Shown here one piece after another: positions 20,001 through 29,231 of a stretch of 64,000 nt of DNA. The stretch lies in NCBI RefSeq assembly GCF_902497995.1, contig NZ_CABVII010000023.1, positions 1-64,000 of the forward strand, in the 5' to 3' direction. Numbering within the stretch: the first letter of the stretch is position 1; every line of letters starts with the position of its first letter. The notes under the pieces are model-generated. The model saw only the letters and a program-made list of their open reading frames with translations. It searched no databases and was not told where the DNA came from. Source of the DNA: Pseudomonas fluorescens. GTDB taxonomy: Bacteria > Pseudomonadota > Gammaproteobacteria > Pseudomonadales > Pseudomonadaceae. The translations under genes and the position numbers were made by a program.

Positions 20001-21867
20001 GATGTACCTGGTCAGCCCTGGCAAAAGCGTGACCGGCCCACATGTGCTCTATGCGCCCTACTTTGTCGGCTCACCCTTCACCGAGTTCGAGACCGAGACC
20101 GGCCTGCTTGCCGCACTCAATACGCCAGGGCCTTTGCAGGAGTTGTTGATCCGTCGCCTGCCTGAGTCTAACCAAGCAACGTTTCAAAACCTGTTCAAAT
20201 CCACCGTGGGAGAGACCACTGAAGTTACCCTTGCTTCAACGCCCATCGTTGGCAATGTGCTGGAGTGTCTATACCAGGACAACATCCGGCTGCTGAAGCA
20301 GATGCTGGGTAGTCAATCCACGGTGACCGCGCAAAACGATTGGGAAAAAGCCAAGGAACTGTTCAGTTCCGGAATCAAGCTGGTGGCTGGATTTTTGCCC
20401 GGCAAATGGTCCTGTGGTCTGTTTCTGTGGCAAGCCTACAAGGATTTCAAGGATTCTGCGCAGGCGCTGCAAGACCACCACTGGAAACGCGCATCCAAAT
20501 CCTTCGTCTCAGGTGCGGGGCAGATGATCACCATGGGGTGGATGATGCAGGAAAATCCGGCCTCTACCCCTGCAGCAGCCACCTTGACAGAAATCCCCGC
20601 AGAGCAACCTGTTGGCGCGCCTCAGTGGTCAACTATCAACACCACCTCCGCTATTCGGACAACAGCGCAAGCGTACGAAGCACCGACTGTCGAACTGGAA
20701 AAGTTTCAGAAAAGTGCAACTGATGGCACTTATCGCGAGACTACGACTACGCATCATTACGCGCCTGTTTTGGGAAAGGTCTATCGCGTCGCAAAACGCG
20801 GCGGGGCATGGCGGATGATAAACGAAAAGCAGCAGGGACCGATCCTTGAAACCGCTCCCGGCGGTCAACTCGTGCCTGCGGCCGACGCGCATTCCATTCA
20901 CTATGTCAAAGCCATTTCCAGTCTCGCCAACAAGTACATGACCAAGCTACTTGCCTGGAGCTCATTGAACATCGAAGCAACGGGCTTGCAGGAAATTCAT
21001 CGACTGTATCCCGCGAAAGCGCAGGCAATCGTAGAGGCGATGGAGCTGGCCAGGAAGTATGCGTTCAATAGCCTGCACAATTTGGCACAGCTGCGAACCC
21101 ACACACCCGATACTCGACTCGACATCTTCCTGAAGAAATTTTTTGATGTGAGCGCAATCAACTCCGTCATTCTGGACAAGGTCAAAAACGCCATCGTGCC
21201 AATTTGCAAGGCGCTGGTGGATCCGGGGCTGGACGAACTCGATACCGAACGGTACGTCGTAGGTTCCAATCTCTCAACGACTGATTCACTGGTCGCATTT
21301 GTTTTACAGACCGACCAGCAAAAAAAGGTGTACTTCACAGAATTATTTTTCGATCCGCAACTGGATTGGTACAAGTTCAGTACCCGCCTGACCGAGCCAT
21401 TCGATGTCGATGCGCATGCGCGGGCAACGACGCTGATCCATGAATTCTCACATCACTTCGCCAAGACGATCGACATCGCCTATTTGGAGACCAGACGGCC
21501 TTTTTCCGATCTCATTTCAACCATCACGTCTATCGGCGTGAAGAAAAAAACAGCCCAGGAACAACTCCAGCGTGAAGCGCTGTCGATGGCAACGCCCCGT
21601 GACCAGTTGTTTGCCCGCTGGAACGGTGCGATGTCGTCATGGGAAAGTCTGGATTCCATACCCGAGACCGCCCATATCGGCAAGGAAATAAAAAAAATCA
21701 CCGGCGCCAAAACAATGAACGACGCACGAGCCGCTTTCCTGGACCGTGTGTCGCCGGATTTACGGGTCGATACGATTTTGCGCAATGCGGATTCAATCGC
21801 GATGCTCATCTCTGAAATGGGCCGGCAGTTGGACCCCGTACCGGTTACACCGGCAAACTCGCCTTGA
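17029..21867 (+). pseudogene. DUF6543 dermonecrotic-toxin-like protein, interrupted by an in-frame stop
   Basis: Two open frames (17029-18219 and 18223-21867) lie in the same phase and are separated only by TAA at 18217-18219. Together they make about 1,611 residues, the size range of Pseudomonas dermonecrotic-toxin-domain (DUF6543) proteins. The first part carries the family block AILYTPYGGIEKFDDVESL. The second part has no ribosome site before its GTG. Near its end is LIHEFSHHF (HEXXH at 21439-21453), a probable zinc-peptidase site. A single T-to-C change at 18217 would restore CAA (Gln). There is no signal peptide. Either the allele is broken, the base is a sequence error, or two pieces are made. 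Target and toxicity are unknown. Confidence 0.8.
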
Positions 21868-22038
21868 CTCCCAAAGGCTTTTGATTATTTTTTCACTCGT
21901 CTTATGGATACTGCATGGCAACTACCGGTTTTTCGGGATGTTCAAGTGAAAAACATTCCTGTTTGATGGGTAATTGCCATGACGGTTGTTCTCGTCGACT
22001 TCGCTCAAGGTTAGAATGCACGAATTCAGGATGAGTCA

Positions 22039-23040
22039 ATGACCGACAGCCCTCTCTCGCAAGCCCAATATGACGCCATCACCGATGCCGCTGCGCACTG
22101 GTGCATGCGCCTGCACGCCATCGACTGCACCGCGCAAGAGCGCCTGGCCTTCGAACAATGGCGTGATGCTCATCCGCTTCACGCGTTCGAGTACGAGGCC
22201 ATGCTGGACATCTGGGAAGTCGCAGGGGATTTGCCTCGTCCCGACGTCGTCGTGCCAGCGGCCCGGATCAAGGCAGCAACGCCTTGGCGCACGGTCGGTA
22301 TCGCTGCCGCCGTGTGTGCCCTGGCGTTGCCACTGGCGGCCTATGGCGGCTGGAACTTCGGTTGGCTGCCCGACTCCTACCAGCACTTCGAGGCCAACGA
22401 TACGGTTCGTCAGGTCACCCTGAGCGATGGCAGTCAGGTCGAGCTGAACCTGGGCAGCGAGCTGACGTTCAGCAACTACAAGGATCATCGTCGGGTCACG
22501 CTGGATAAGGGCGAAGCTTTTTTCAGCGTCAGCCACGACACGGCTCACCCCTTTATCGTCAGGGCGGCGGACGGCAGGATTCGCGTCACCGGGACCCAAT
22601 TCAATGTCTGGATGTATGAGGATCAGGTGCGAGTCAACCTGATTGAAGGTTCGGTGCTGGTGAGCAGCAACGAGGATCTTCCCGGCGATGGCTTGCGTCT
22701 CGGACCCGCGACGCAGGCCCGTTATCAACACGGCGACTTCACGCCCCAGATCAGCCAGACCTACGCCAACGATAATTCATTGGCCTGGCGCAGCGGCAAA
22801 CTGGTGCTTGATGATCTGGCGCTGTCCGATGCCCTGCCCTTGATCAATCGATACCTGGACAAGCCGCTGATGCTGGCCGATCACAGTACCGGTTCGATCC
22901 GCCTCGGCGGCATCTACAACATCAAGGAGCTCAACAGCCTGGTGGCGTCCCTGCCCAAGGTGCTGCCGGTCTACCTGACCCGTAACAAGGATGGCAACCC
23001 GGTCCTCAACGCCATTGCGCAACAGGCCCCGAAAAGCTGA
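22039..23040 (+). CDS. FecR-family anti-sigma factor / sigma regulator (FpvR-like)
   Basis: This inner-membrane regulator holds an iron-starvation ECF sigma factor. The N-terminal cytoplasmic DUF4880-type domain (residues 1-80, with AAHWCMRLHAIDCTAQERLAF) is followed by one membrane segment (about residues 86-106), the FecR domain (VTLSDGSQVELNLGSELTF) and a C-terminal STN-interacting domain (LPLINRYLDKPL). The 333-residue length is normal and close to FpvR. Unusually there is no fecI gene upstream and no receptor downstream; it faces pvdQ across a terminator. This favours an FpvR-like role controlling PvdS (inference). Confidence 0.9.
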   Translation: MTDSPLSQAQYDAITDAAAHWCMRLHAIDCTAQERLAFEQWRDAHPLHAFEYEAMLDIWEVAGDLPRPDVVVPAARIKAATPWRTVGIAAAVCALALPLAAYGGWNFGWLPDSYQHFEANDTVRQVTLSDGSQVELNLGSELTFSNYKDHRRVTLDKGEAFFSVSHDTAHPFIVRAADGRIRVTGTQFNVWMYEDQVRVNLIEGSVLVSSNEDLPGDGLRLGPATQARYQHGDFTPQISQTYANDNSLAWRSGKLVLDDLALSDALPLINRYLDKPLMLADHSTGSIRLGGIYNIKELNSLVASLPKVLPVYLTRNKDGNPVLNAIAQQAPKS

Positions 23041-23072
23041 AGGCCGCAGCCCTTGCGGGGTGCGGCCTTCAT
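23040..23072. terminator. Bidirectional terminator between fecR-like gene and pvdQ
   Basis: AAGGCCGCA and TGCGGCCTT form a 9-bp GC-rich stem with a 12-base loop, followed by TTCATT, placed exactly between two convergent stops. Confidence 0.8.
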
Positions 23073-23095
23073 TCTGCGTTCAAACACCCACCAGG

Positions 23096-25441
23096 TTACT
23101 GTTTGGCCACCTTCCCGGCTTTTTCATCCTGCTCGCGGATCGTCAGGGCCTGATACTGCGGATCGGCCGTGATCTGCTGCTCGGTGAACGGCAACACACT
23201 CAACTGTTTCTTCGAGAAGGCCAGGGTCTGGTCCCGGGAGTACTTCGACGCCGGGTCACTGGACAGCGAGAATGCCAGCAGCCCCTGGGCCTGCGGCCCC
23301 TGGTCATCGAACGTCACCACTTGCAAATAGCTGGTGCCACTGACGACTTCGCGTTTGCCGTCGGTTCTCGGCACGCTCTGGATGGCGTTGTAAACCCCCA
23401 GGGTGCCGGGTCCGCCGTGAATCGGCGTCTGCTGGCCGCCACTGCTGACCACCTGAATGTCACCCCAGCGGCTGTCAGCCTTGAGACCCGACTGGTTGAC
23501 CTGCTCTACCGACACCAGCATCGCCTCGCGTAGCGCTTTCGCGATGTGCGGGCGCTCCACCGCCAGACCACGCGGAGTGTGTTGCGGATCTTTCGGATCG
23601 AACCCGACACGCCAGACATCAGGCGCGTCCTGCAGCGCTTCCATGACGTTCTGGAAATGCACAAACCCCAGGCCGCTGTCGAGATTCGCACGGCGGTCCC
23701 AGGTCTTGAGGCTGGCACACAACGGCATCAGCGTCGGCGCATCGGCTCCCAGGTCTGCCGCGCAGAACTGCAGCAGGTCCGGCATCACTTGAGTGGTCTG
23801 ATACACCTGGTCGTCCATGACCATCCGCTGCAGGTCCGCCGCCGCAATCGGGCCGGCCTTGCTCAAGGTACCCAGGCGATCCAGGGCAAAGCGTGAGCGC
23901 AGGCCCAAAGGCTGGCTGTCCTGGCTGATCAGCGGCGAGAAACCGGTGAGCGGTTGTGCCGGGTTGGCCATCCAGGCCGAATCGTTGGAGTGTTGCACAA
24001 AGTCCTTGCGCAACAATTGCGGCAACCGCTCTGCCGCATAGATGCCTTTTTGCGCTGCGTGCGGATCGATGTCCCAGGCGCAGGCGCTGCTGGAACCGTC
24101 GAGCACGATCATCTGCAACCCGGCCCGAGGATCACTGCACTTGGCCAGTTTTTCGGCATTGACGTTCGGCACCACCGACAGGTTCATGTAGAGCGTCTGC
24201 CCCTGATCGTCCGCCGCCAGGGTGTTGACCCAGGGGATGCCCTGGATTTCATGCACCGACGCCTGCAACGCCTTGAGGCTGGTTGCACGGTTCATCGCGT
24301 ACCACTGCTGCAGCACCCGATCGTTATCCAGGTTGGCGTCACGCAAGCTATAGGCGAACTGACGGTCCCAGTCGAGCTTCCCCGGCCACTGCACGATCGG
24401 GCCGAATTGCGAACTGTAGACCACATGGGACACCGCCCGGGTCTGGCCATCCGGCTGCTTCACGTTCACGGTCACCGTCTGTTGCTTCATCGGCAACGAC
24501 TGGCCGTCGAGCAGGTAGCGGGTCGCGTCCTTGGGGTCGAGTTGCAGGCGGTACAGGGTGAAGTGCTTGGACGAGTCCACGGTGTGGGTCCAGGCCAGGT
24601 GCTGGTTGAAACCGATATTGATCAGCGGCAACCCGGGCAACGCGGCACCCATGACGTCCAGCTTGCCGGGAATGGTCAGGTGCATCTGGTAGAAGCGCAT
24701 CCCGCCGACCCAGGGAAAATGCGGATTGGCCAGCAACATGCCGCGGCCATTGAAGGAGCGCTCGCTGCCCACCGCCACTGCGTTGCTGCCACGATCCAGG
24801 GCAAAGCGCTGCAGGCGCGTATCGGCAACCTGGAACGACGCAGGGGCAGTGGCTGTTTGAGCAGTGGCTTTGGGTGGGGTGGCACCGGCCAAGGCTTCGG
24901 CAAACTGCCCTACGCCGCCTTCGACCAGCAGACGACGAGTCAACTTGACCAGGTCCTGCGCAGTCACCTCACGCACCCAGTCGCCCTGGCATTGCTGTGG
25001 CAAACCCTGGGCCCGGCGCTCTTTCAGGGCGCGGTTGTAACCCGCCACATAACCGTCCATGAGCTGACGGATTTCCGGGGTTTGCGCCTGCCAGAAAGCA
25101 TCGACCGCCTGGGGGGTGTTCAGCCAGGTGAAAAACACATCGCTGACCCGGTTTTCGCGCTCTTCAACGGTGAACTGATCGGGGCCGAAATAGCGTGATC
25201 GTTCACCGTTTACCGTGGTGATCTCATTGGCCAGCAGGCACAGATTGTCCTGGGCGTAGGCATAGCCAATGCCATAGCCGAGGCCGCGCTCGTTCTCGGC
25301 GCGAATATGCGGCACGCCGAAACTGGTGCGACGGATATCGGCAGTCGCCTGCTCCGGCTGGCTGCGCGCGTTTGCCGCAAGACTCAAGCCCACCAACATA
25401 CCGGCAAGGCTCAACCTGGTTAACTGCCTGGAAATAATCAC
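23096..25441 (-). CDS. pvdQ: Acylase PvdQ (pyoverdine maturation, Ntn hydrolase)
   Basis: This periplasmic Ntn-hydrolase removes the fatty acyl chain from the pyoverdine precursor and can cleave long-chain acyl-homoserine lactones. A signal peptide (about residues 1-26) precedes the alpha chain, which starts near ADIRRTSFGVPHIRAENERG. Autoproteolysis is expected at Gly218-Ser219 in LDRGSNAVAVGS, exposing Ser219 as the nucleophile. The 781-residue length and closely similar blocks (LLANPHFPWVGGMRFYQMHLT, GIPWVNTLAADDQG) match PvdQ. Translation starts at GTG (25441) with AGGAG six bases upstream. A PvdS-like promoter candidate lies at 25511-25536. No other pyoverdine genes are in the window. 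Confidence 0.93.
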   Translation of the reverse strand: MIISRQLTRLSLAGMLVGLSLAANARSQPEQATADIRRTSFGVPHIRAENERGLGYGIGYAYAQDNLCLLANEITTVNGERSRYFGPDQFTVEERENRVSDVFFTWLNTPQAVDAFWQAQTPEIRQLMDGYVAGYNRALKERRAQGLPQQCQGDWVREVTAQDLVKLTRRLLVEGGVGQFAEALAGATPPKATAQTATAPASFQVADTRLQRFALDRGSNAVAVGSERSFNGRGMLLANPHFPWVGGMRFYQMHLTIPGKLDVMGAALPGLPLINIGFNQHLAWTHTVDSSKHFTLYRLQLDPKDATRYLLDGQSLPMKQQTVTVNVKQPDGQTRAVSHVVYSSQFGPIVQWPGKLDWDRQFAYSLRDANLDNDRVLQQWYAMNRATSLKALQASVHEIQGIPWVNTLAADDQGQTLYMNLSVVPNVNAEKLAKCSDPRAGLQMIVLDGSSSACAWDIDPHAAQKGIYAAERLPQLLRKDFVQHSNDSAWMANPAQPLTGFSPLISQDSQPLGLRSRFALDRLGTLSKAGPIAAADLQRMVMDDQVYQTTQVMPDLLQFCAADLGADAPTLMPLCASLKTWDRRANLDSGLGFVHFQNVMEALQDAPDVWRVGFDPKDPQHTPRGLAVERPHIAKALREAMLVSVEQVNQSGLKADSRWGDIQVVSSGGQQTPIHGGPGTLGVYNAIQSVPRTDGKREVVSGTSYLQVVTFDDQGPQAQGLLAFSLSSDPASKYSRDQTLAFSKKQLSVLPFTEQQITADPQYQALTIREQDEKAGKVAKQ

Positions 25442-25510
25442 GCTCGCTCCTGATCGTATAAACGAAGGTCACACCCTGGGTATTTGCCCGCAATGTGCCT
25501 CCCCCTAGGG

Positions 25511-25536
25511 ACGAAGCAAACGAAAAAAATTTAGGG
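25511..25536 (-). promoter_or_regulatory. Candidate PvdS-dependent (iron-starvation) promoter of pvdQ
   Basis: On the minus strand CCCTAAAT (TAAAT at 25533-25529) is followed 15 bases later by CGT (25513-25511). The published IS-box pattern is TAAAT-N16-CGT, so spacing is one base short. It lies 70 bases upstream of the GTG. Confidence 0.45.
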
Positions 25537-25691
25537 CTTTGGCCCCGCCATTACGGCGTCTGACGTGGCGCTGACGCGACGGCGACAAAATTTCTACATT
25601 TGAGCCTTCATGATTTGCCCAGCTCATACGTCCTACTGATTGAGAGCACACATCACATTTTTCGGTTCAGGCTCTGAGAAGGAGTTTTTGC

Positions 25692-26063
25692 ATGTACAAC
25701 TCGCAACTGCCAACGGACGGTAGCACTGCGCCAAAGAGCACCGCCATGGGCGCCGGCGTTTTCGATCAACGTACCGAGCGCCACGGCAACGAACGGATCA
25801 GATTCCTGCTCAAGAGCTTCGGCCTGCGCACCAGTCTGATTCGCCTGAAGGTCATCGACGCCTTGCTGAGCGCCGCCGAAAGCGACCGCAGCCTGGGGGT
25901 GCGTGGCGTGCACAGTCACTTGCTGGACCTGGACATCCCGTTGTCGTTTCTCAGTGTGCGGGAAGTGTTGAAGCGCCTGTGCGGCGAAGGCGTGATCACC
26001 CTGAATCCGGACAAAAGCTACAGCCTGCATCCACAGGCCGCCGCCGTTCTTCACCGCGAATAA
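25692..26063 (+). CDS. Fur-like winged-helix protein (Fe/Zn uptake regulation type)
   Basis: The 123-residue protein has a Fur-type N-terminal winged helix: RIRFLLKSFGLRTSLIRLKVIDALL (helix 1-2 region, about residues 36-60), HSHLLDLDIPLSFLSVREVLKRL (recognition region) and CGEGVITLNPDKSYSLH (wing). It lacks the Fur C-terminal dimerisation and zinc domain, ending right after the wing, so it is a reduced relative. AAGGAG before the ATG supports the start. It stands alone, divergent from pvdQ; regulation of metal genes is inferred from fold only. Confidence 0.75.
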   Translation: MYNSQLPTDGSTAPKSTAMGAGVFDQRTERHGNERIRFLLKSFGLRTSLIRLKVIDALLSAAESDRSLGVRGVHSHLLDLDIPLSFLSVREVLKRLCGEGVITLNPDKSYSLHPQAAAVLHRE

Positions 26064-26081
26064 CCAGGCGGTGCGCGCCGT

Positions 26082-26270
26082 TCAGGTCTTGACTTTGCGG
26101 CGCATCACGCCGTTGATCACCACCACCAGCACCGCTACGCCAATGGCGATGTACTGGAACAGCTTTTCGTCGATGATGCCGGTGTTCTGCAGATAAGAAA
26201 GGCCAAACATGATGCCCAGCACGACCAGGGAGATCAGAATCGAGTATTTCAAACGTTGCGACTGAGTCAT
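26082..26270 (-). CDS. Small two-helix membrane protein
   Basis: The 62-residue protein (start MTQSQRLK at 26270, with AGGA about 8 bases upstream; an in-frame ATG two codons earlier is too close to the ribosome site) has two membrane segments at about residues 9-27 and 40-57 and a basic tail MRRKVKT. No function is recognised. It is convergent with the Fur-like gene. Confidence 0.7.
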   Translation of the reverse strand: MTQSQRLKYSILISLVVLGIMFGLSYLQNTGIIDEKLFQYIAIGVAVLVVVINGVMRRKVKT

Positions 26271-26391
26271 TGCCATTTCCTGAATGTGAGCGTGAAGCTA
26301 AAAAATGTTATATCCGCATGCAGGCCAGGCCCTAACAATTTCGGGGATGGGGGCTGCGAACGGGGTCTCATGTTACAGCCGATGAAGAGTT

Positions 26392-26412
26392 TTGGCTTCT
26401 AGACGAAGCCAA
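26392..26412 (-). terminator. Terminator-like hairpin at end of the peptide operon
   Basis: TTGGCTTC and GAAGCCAA form a perfect 8-bp stem with a 5-base loop, 18 bases after the last stop of the minus-strand operon, followed by AACTCT on that strand. Confidence 0.6.
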
Positions 26413-26430
26413 GCCCCTCGTGCCACAAGA

Positions 26431-27729
26431 CTAACCGAACGCTTCCTTGACCATGGTATCGAACATGCTGTATGCCGCGTTTGCCTCGCGAACATACTCC
26501 TCCTGGCTGGCATCCATCGGCGTCACCCTAAGCGTTTGAACTTCCAGGATGTTGTTGGCTGGGTCGTGCTGATAATGCAGGAACACTGAAATTCCATAAT
26601 CATCCCCGCAGAGGCTGTAGCACACATTCATGAATTGCGGTGTCAGCAATGGCAACCCGTGCACTTGATTGTGGATGGCCATGGCGCAGACGCGGGCCTG
26701 ACACGTTGCAGCAAATGCCGATTTGGGCAGTCTCTCGGCGTAGGCAGCATCACCTATGACATGCACGCCAGGAACCTGCAGCGACTCCAGTGTCTGTGTG
26801 TCGACTGGGCACCATCCGTGGTCCGCTGTCAGCCCGTTGCTATGTGAAAAATCGTCAGCCCGCTGGGCGGGAATGATATTGATCACGTCGCCGCCGACGC
26901 GCCCACCGTCCGTCAGCAATTGACGCTGCTCGACATCAACGCCTCGAACGGTTCCTCCCTCCTTGGCGCCGATCCAGCGGATAACACTACTGTCAGTGCC
27001 ATAGCCGTATAGCCGCTTCCAGGCTTGTTCGAACTGAGCCTGTTTGGCAAAGCGCTCCTTTGCGTCCAGAACGATAACCCGCGACAACGGCTTGTGGACC
27101 TTCAGGTATTCGGCAATGAGACTCGCCCGTTCGTAAGGCCCGGGCGGGCATCGATAGTCATCCGGTGGCGCCGCGATGAGGACAGCTCCGCCATTGGGCA
27201 TTTCATTCAACTGTTTGTTGAGCAGTCGCAGCTGCTCACCTCCTCCCCAAGCATGGGGAAATTGTTGCGCTACAGCGTGATCGTACCCGGCAATCGTGTC
27301 ATACCGATAGCCAATGCCGGTGGCGACCACGCACCGATCAAAGCTGAAAATGCGCCCGCCACGAGTGAAAATCTGCCGACTCCGAGCATCCAGGGAGAGG
27401 GCATAATCATAGACCACCTCGATACCGCTCTCGATCAGTTTGTCGTAGCTGAACATCAATGACTGTTCGCTGCGCTTGCCCACCAGAAATTCAGCCCCCA
27501 GAGGGCAACAATGGTAGTGCCGGTTCGGCTCAATAAGGGTGATGCTAACGGTCGGATCGAGTCTATGTAACGTGCGCGCGAAGGTTGCACCGGCAAAACC
27601 GCCACCGATGACCACTACCTTCGTGCTCGGCGCTCCCGATTGAATACTCCCCGCCGCCAAGGCATGCACCGCTGAAAAACCCACCCCTGTCGCCAGCCAC
27701 CTGAGCAGGCGTCTTCTTTGATTATTCAT
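26431..27729 (-). CDS. Flavocytochrome-c sulfide dehydrogenase-type FAD subunit, Tat-exported
   Basis: The 432-residue FAD/NAD-fold oxidoreductase of the FccB/SoxF family is probably periplasmic. The N-terminus MNNQRRRLLRWLATGVGF is a twin-arginine signal. VVVIGGGFAGATFARTL is the FAD P-loop. HYHCCPLG and RCPPGPYERASLIAEYL are FCSD family blocks, and HVIGDAAYAERLPKSAF is the second FAD motif. The C-terminal FCSD domain follows (NVCYSLCGDDYGISVF). The start at 27729 has AGAGG upstream and overlaps the cytochrome gene by 8 bases, so the two are subunits of one enzyme by context. Electron transfer to the cytochrome is expected; sulfide as substrate is uncertain because the gene ends a peptide-modification-like operon. 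Confidence 0.85.
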   Translation of the reverse strand: MNNQRRRLLRWLATGVGFSAVHALAAGSIQSGAPSTKVVVIGGGFAGATFARTLHRLDPTVSITLIEPNRHYHCCPLGAEFLVGKRSEQSLMFSYDKLIESGIEVVYDYALSLDARSRQIFTRGGRIFSFDRCVVATGIGYRYDTIAGYDHAVAQQFPHAWGGGEQLRLLNKQLNEMPNGGAVLIAAPPDDYRCPPGPYERASLIAEYLKVHKPLSRVIVLDAKERFAKQAQFEQAWKRLYGYGTDSSVIRWIGAKEGGTVRGVDVEQRQLLTDGGRVGGDVINIIPAQRADDFSHSNGLTADHGWCPVDTQTLESLQVPGVHVIGDAAYAERLPKSAFAATCQARVCAMAIHNQVHGLPLLTPQFMNVCYSLCGDDYGISVFLHYQHDPANNILEVQTLRVTPMDASQEEYVREANAAYSMFDTMVKEAFG

Positions 27730-28060
27730 CGGCACGACCTCTTCCTTGTTGGCTGTCAACCTTGATACTGCTGAACCTGTCGGCCAGCAAGCTCACGGTG
27801 GCGTCGTCAACACGCTCCATGACCCGATTCATGATGGTGCCCTTGAGGGAGCCGTCTCGATAACCGAACAATATGCGCAGCAGATATTCCCTCCGCAATC
27901 CAGCGATCGACGGAATCGCACCCGCGTCTGGCATGCCATCGAATCCATGGCAATTGATGCAACCATTGCTGGCCATCAGGGCGTCGGTAGCCTCATTGGC
28001 CGACACCGAAGAACACGCCATGACTAGAAACAGCGACAGTGGCTTGATCACTCTGTGCAT
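27722..28060 (-). CDS. Periplasmic c-type cytochrome subunit
   Basis: The 112-residue protein has a signal peptide (MHRVIKPLSLFLVMACSSVSA) and one haem-binding CINCH motif near residue 34. The distal Met could be M43 or M77. Size and context match the small monohaem cytochrome partner of FCSD-type flavoproteins (FccA/SoxE). It overlaps the flavoprotein gene by 8 bases and follows the preceding gene by 11 bases. It would accept electrons from the flavoprotein in the periplasm (inference). Confidence 0.85.
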   Translation of the reverse strand: MHRVIKPLSLFLVMACSSVSANEATDALMASNGCINCHGFDGMPDAGAIPSIAGLRREYLLRILFGYRDGSLKGTIMNRVMERVDDATVSLLADRFSSIKVDSQQGRGRADE

Positions 28061-28071
28061 TAACGCCTCCC

Positions 28072-28527
28072 CTACTCTGTCAGCACATTGCTCAAGTACA
28101 CCTTGCTACTAGCCAGATACTCTCGTGATATCTTATAGCCACCGTAGGTCTTGATGTGACCATCGATATAACCGGACAGTGCTTCCCGGGAAGTGAATAT
28201 TTTCTTGGCCCGTTCATATGCCGCCTTGTCTTGATAAATCATCAAGTGAATCAAGGGTTCTCCGAGCTCCGTAGGTACTAGATTAATCACTTTCACTCCT
28301 GCCGCCGCTCTACCTCCATAAGCCTTCATGTAGGCAGCCTGAGATTTCACAAAAACCTCCAGAAATTCCTTTTCCTTGCCTTTTGGCGGTTCAAATACAA
28401 TCGTCATGGCTTTGCTTTCAAAGGCTGGCTCAGTCGGCACCGGCATTTCGGCAAACGCCAACTTGGCACCACACATCCACAGCAAAACCACCAGTCCAAT
28501 ACGTACTGGAATATCCTTCATGCTCAT
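28072..28527 (-). CDS. Secreted small protein, alpha/beta-barrel-like, unknown
   Basis: The 151-residue protein has a signal peptide (about residues 1-27, ending KLAFAE). The mature part contains KAMTIVFEPPKGKEKEFLEVF and LIHLMIYQDKAAYERAKKIF, a pattern like dimeric alpha-beta barrel (ABM/EthD/NIPSNAP-type) domains. Family assignment is tentative. GAGG nine bases before the ATG at 28527 fixes the start; the TTG one codon upstream is less likely. It sits between the methyltransferase and the cytochrome c in the same operon, so it is probably a periplasmic component of the same system. Confidence 0.7.
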   Translation of the reverse strand: MSMKDIPVRIGLVVLLWMCGAKLAFAEMPVPTEPAFESKAMTIVFEPPKGKEKEFLEVFVKSQAAYMKAYGGRAAAGVKVINLVPTELGEPLIHLMIYQDKAAYERAKKIFTSREALSGYIDGHIKTYGGYKISREYLASSKVYLSNVLTE

Positions 28528-28577
28528 CAACTGTAACCTCGTTTTATTATTATGAGTAACTGCAAGTCGCAGCGACC

Positions 28578-29189
28578 CTATTTGTACAAGATGACCGAGA
28601 TCATTTTCCCGCCTGATTGGAGTGTCGGGTCTTCAGTCTCTTTGACCGCCACCTCTACAGAACTTATTTGAACCCGTTGATAGTGTTCAAATATATGTTG
28701 CTGATAGAGCACATCCAGCCAGGGGTGAATACAGAACATCGCCAGACGCCCACCCTCGGCCAACAGCGATTGTGGCGCAAACTTGATAAACGCCAGGTTC
28801 TCCTCGATCACGGCCCCCATTTCATCGCAAAACGGATCGAAGAATATTGCCGAAAACCGCTGGGTGCCTTCCAGTTGTTGCCAGTACCCCGCGATCAATT
28901 GAACGTTCGCACGTTCCGCTTTCCAAGCCCGGGCCTTTTCCAGCACAACGGGATGGGGCTCGACAATCGTGTGCAGCGCAGGCTGCGCTTGCTGAATCAT
29001 GGTGGCTGAAATGCCCATGCCATAACCCACTTCAAGCACTTCATCCTGACTGGTCAGGGCAAGGTCATCCACCATGCGACGAATGAGGGGGCGTTCCCAT
29101 TCATGCATCACAAAAGAATCTCCTATGCGTAATGCCTCGCCGCAATAGAGGGCCTGAGCCTTGAGGTATTCAGTTCTTTGTGGGTCCAT
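28578..29189 (-). CDS. SAM-dependent methyltransferase, guanidinoacetate/arginine N-methyltransferase-like
   Basis: The 203-residue class I methyltransferase has motif I as VLEVGYGMGISATMIQ near residue 53, then HTIVEPHPVVLEKARAW (motif post-I, acidic Glu). It has the compact GAMT/RMT2 layout, with an N-terminal helix carrying RIGDSFVMHEWERPLI. GAMT-type enzymes methylate guanidino or arginine groups, and the putative core peptide ends in Arg, which makes the terminal arginine a candidate site (inference). AAGGAG before the ATG at 29189 fixes the start. It follows the unknown CxxC gene by 42 bases. Confidence 0.8.
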   Translation of the reverse strand: MDPQRTEYLKAQALYCGEALRIGDSFVMHEWERPLIRRMVDDLALTSQDEVLEVGYGMGISATMIQQAQPALHTIVEPHPVVLEKARAWKAERANVQLIAGYWQQLEGTQRFSAIFFDPFCDEMGAVIEENLAFIKFAPQSLLAEGGRLAMFCIHPWLDVLYQQHIFEHYQRVQISSVEVAVKETEDPTLQSGGKMISVILYK

Positions 29190-29231
29190 AAAAACTCCTT
29201 TTTTATTAATCAATCAGTCCAAGAACGACCA

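Noticed and set aside
18223..21867. Second half of the toxin-like gene as an independent gene
   Set aside because: There is no ribosome site before the GTG and it is in phase with the first half, separated only by one TAA; a single interrupted gene explains it better.
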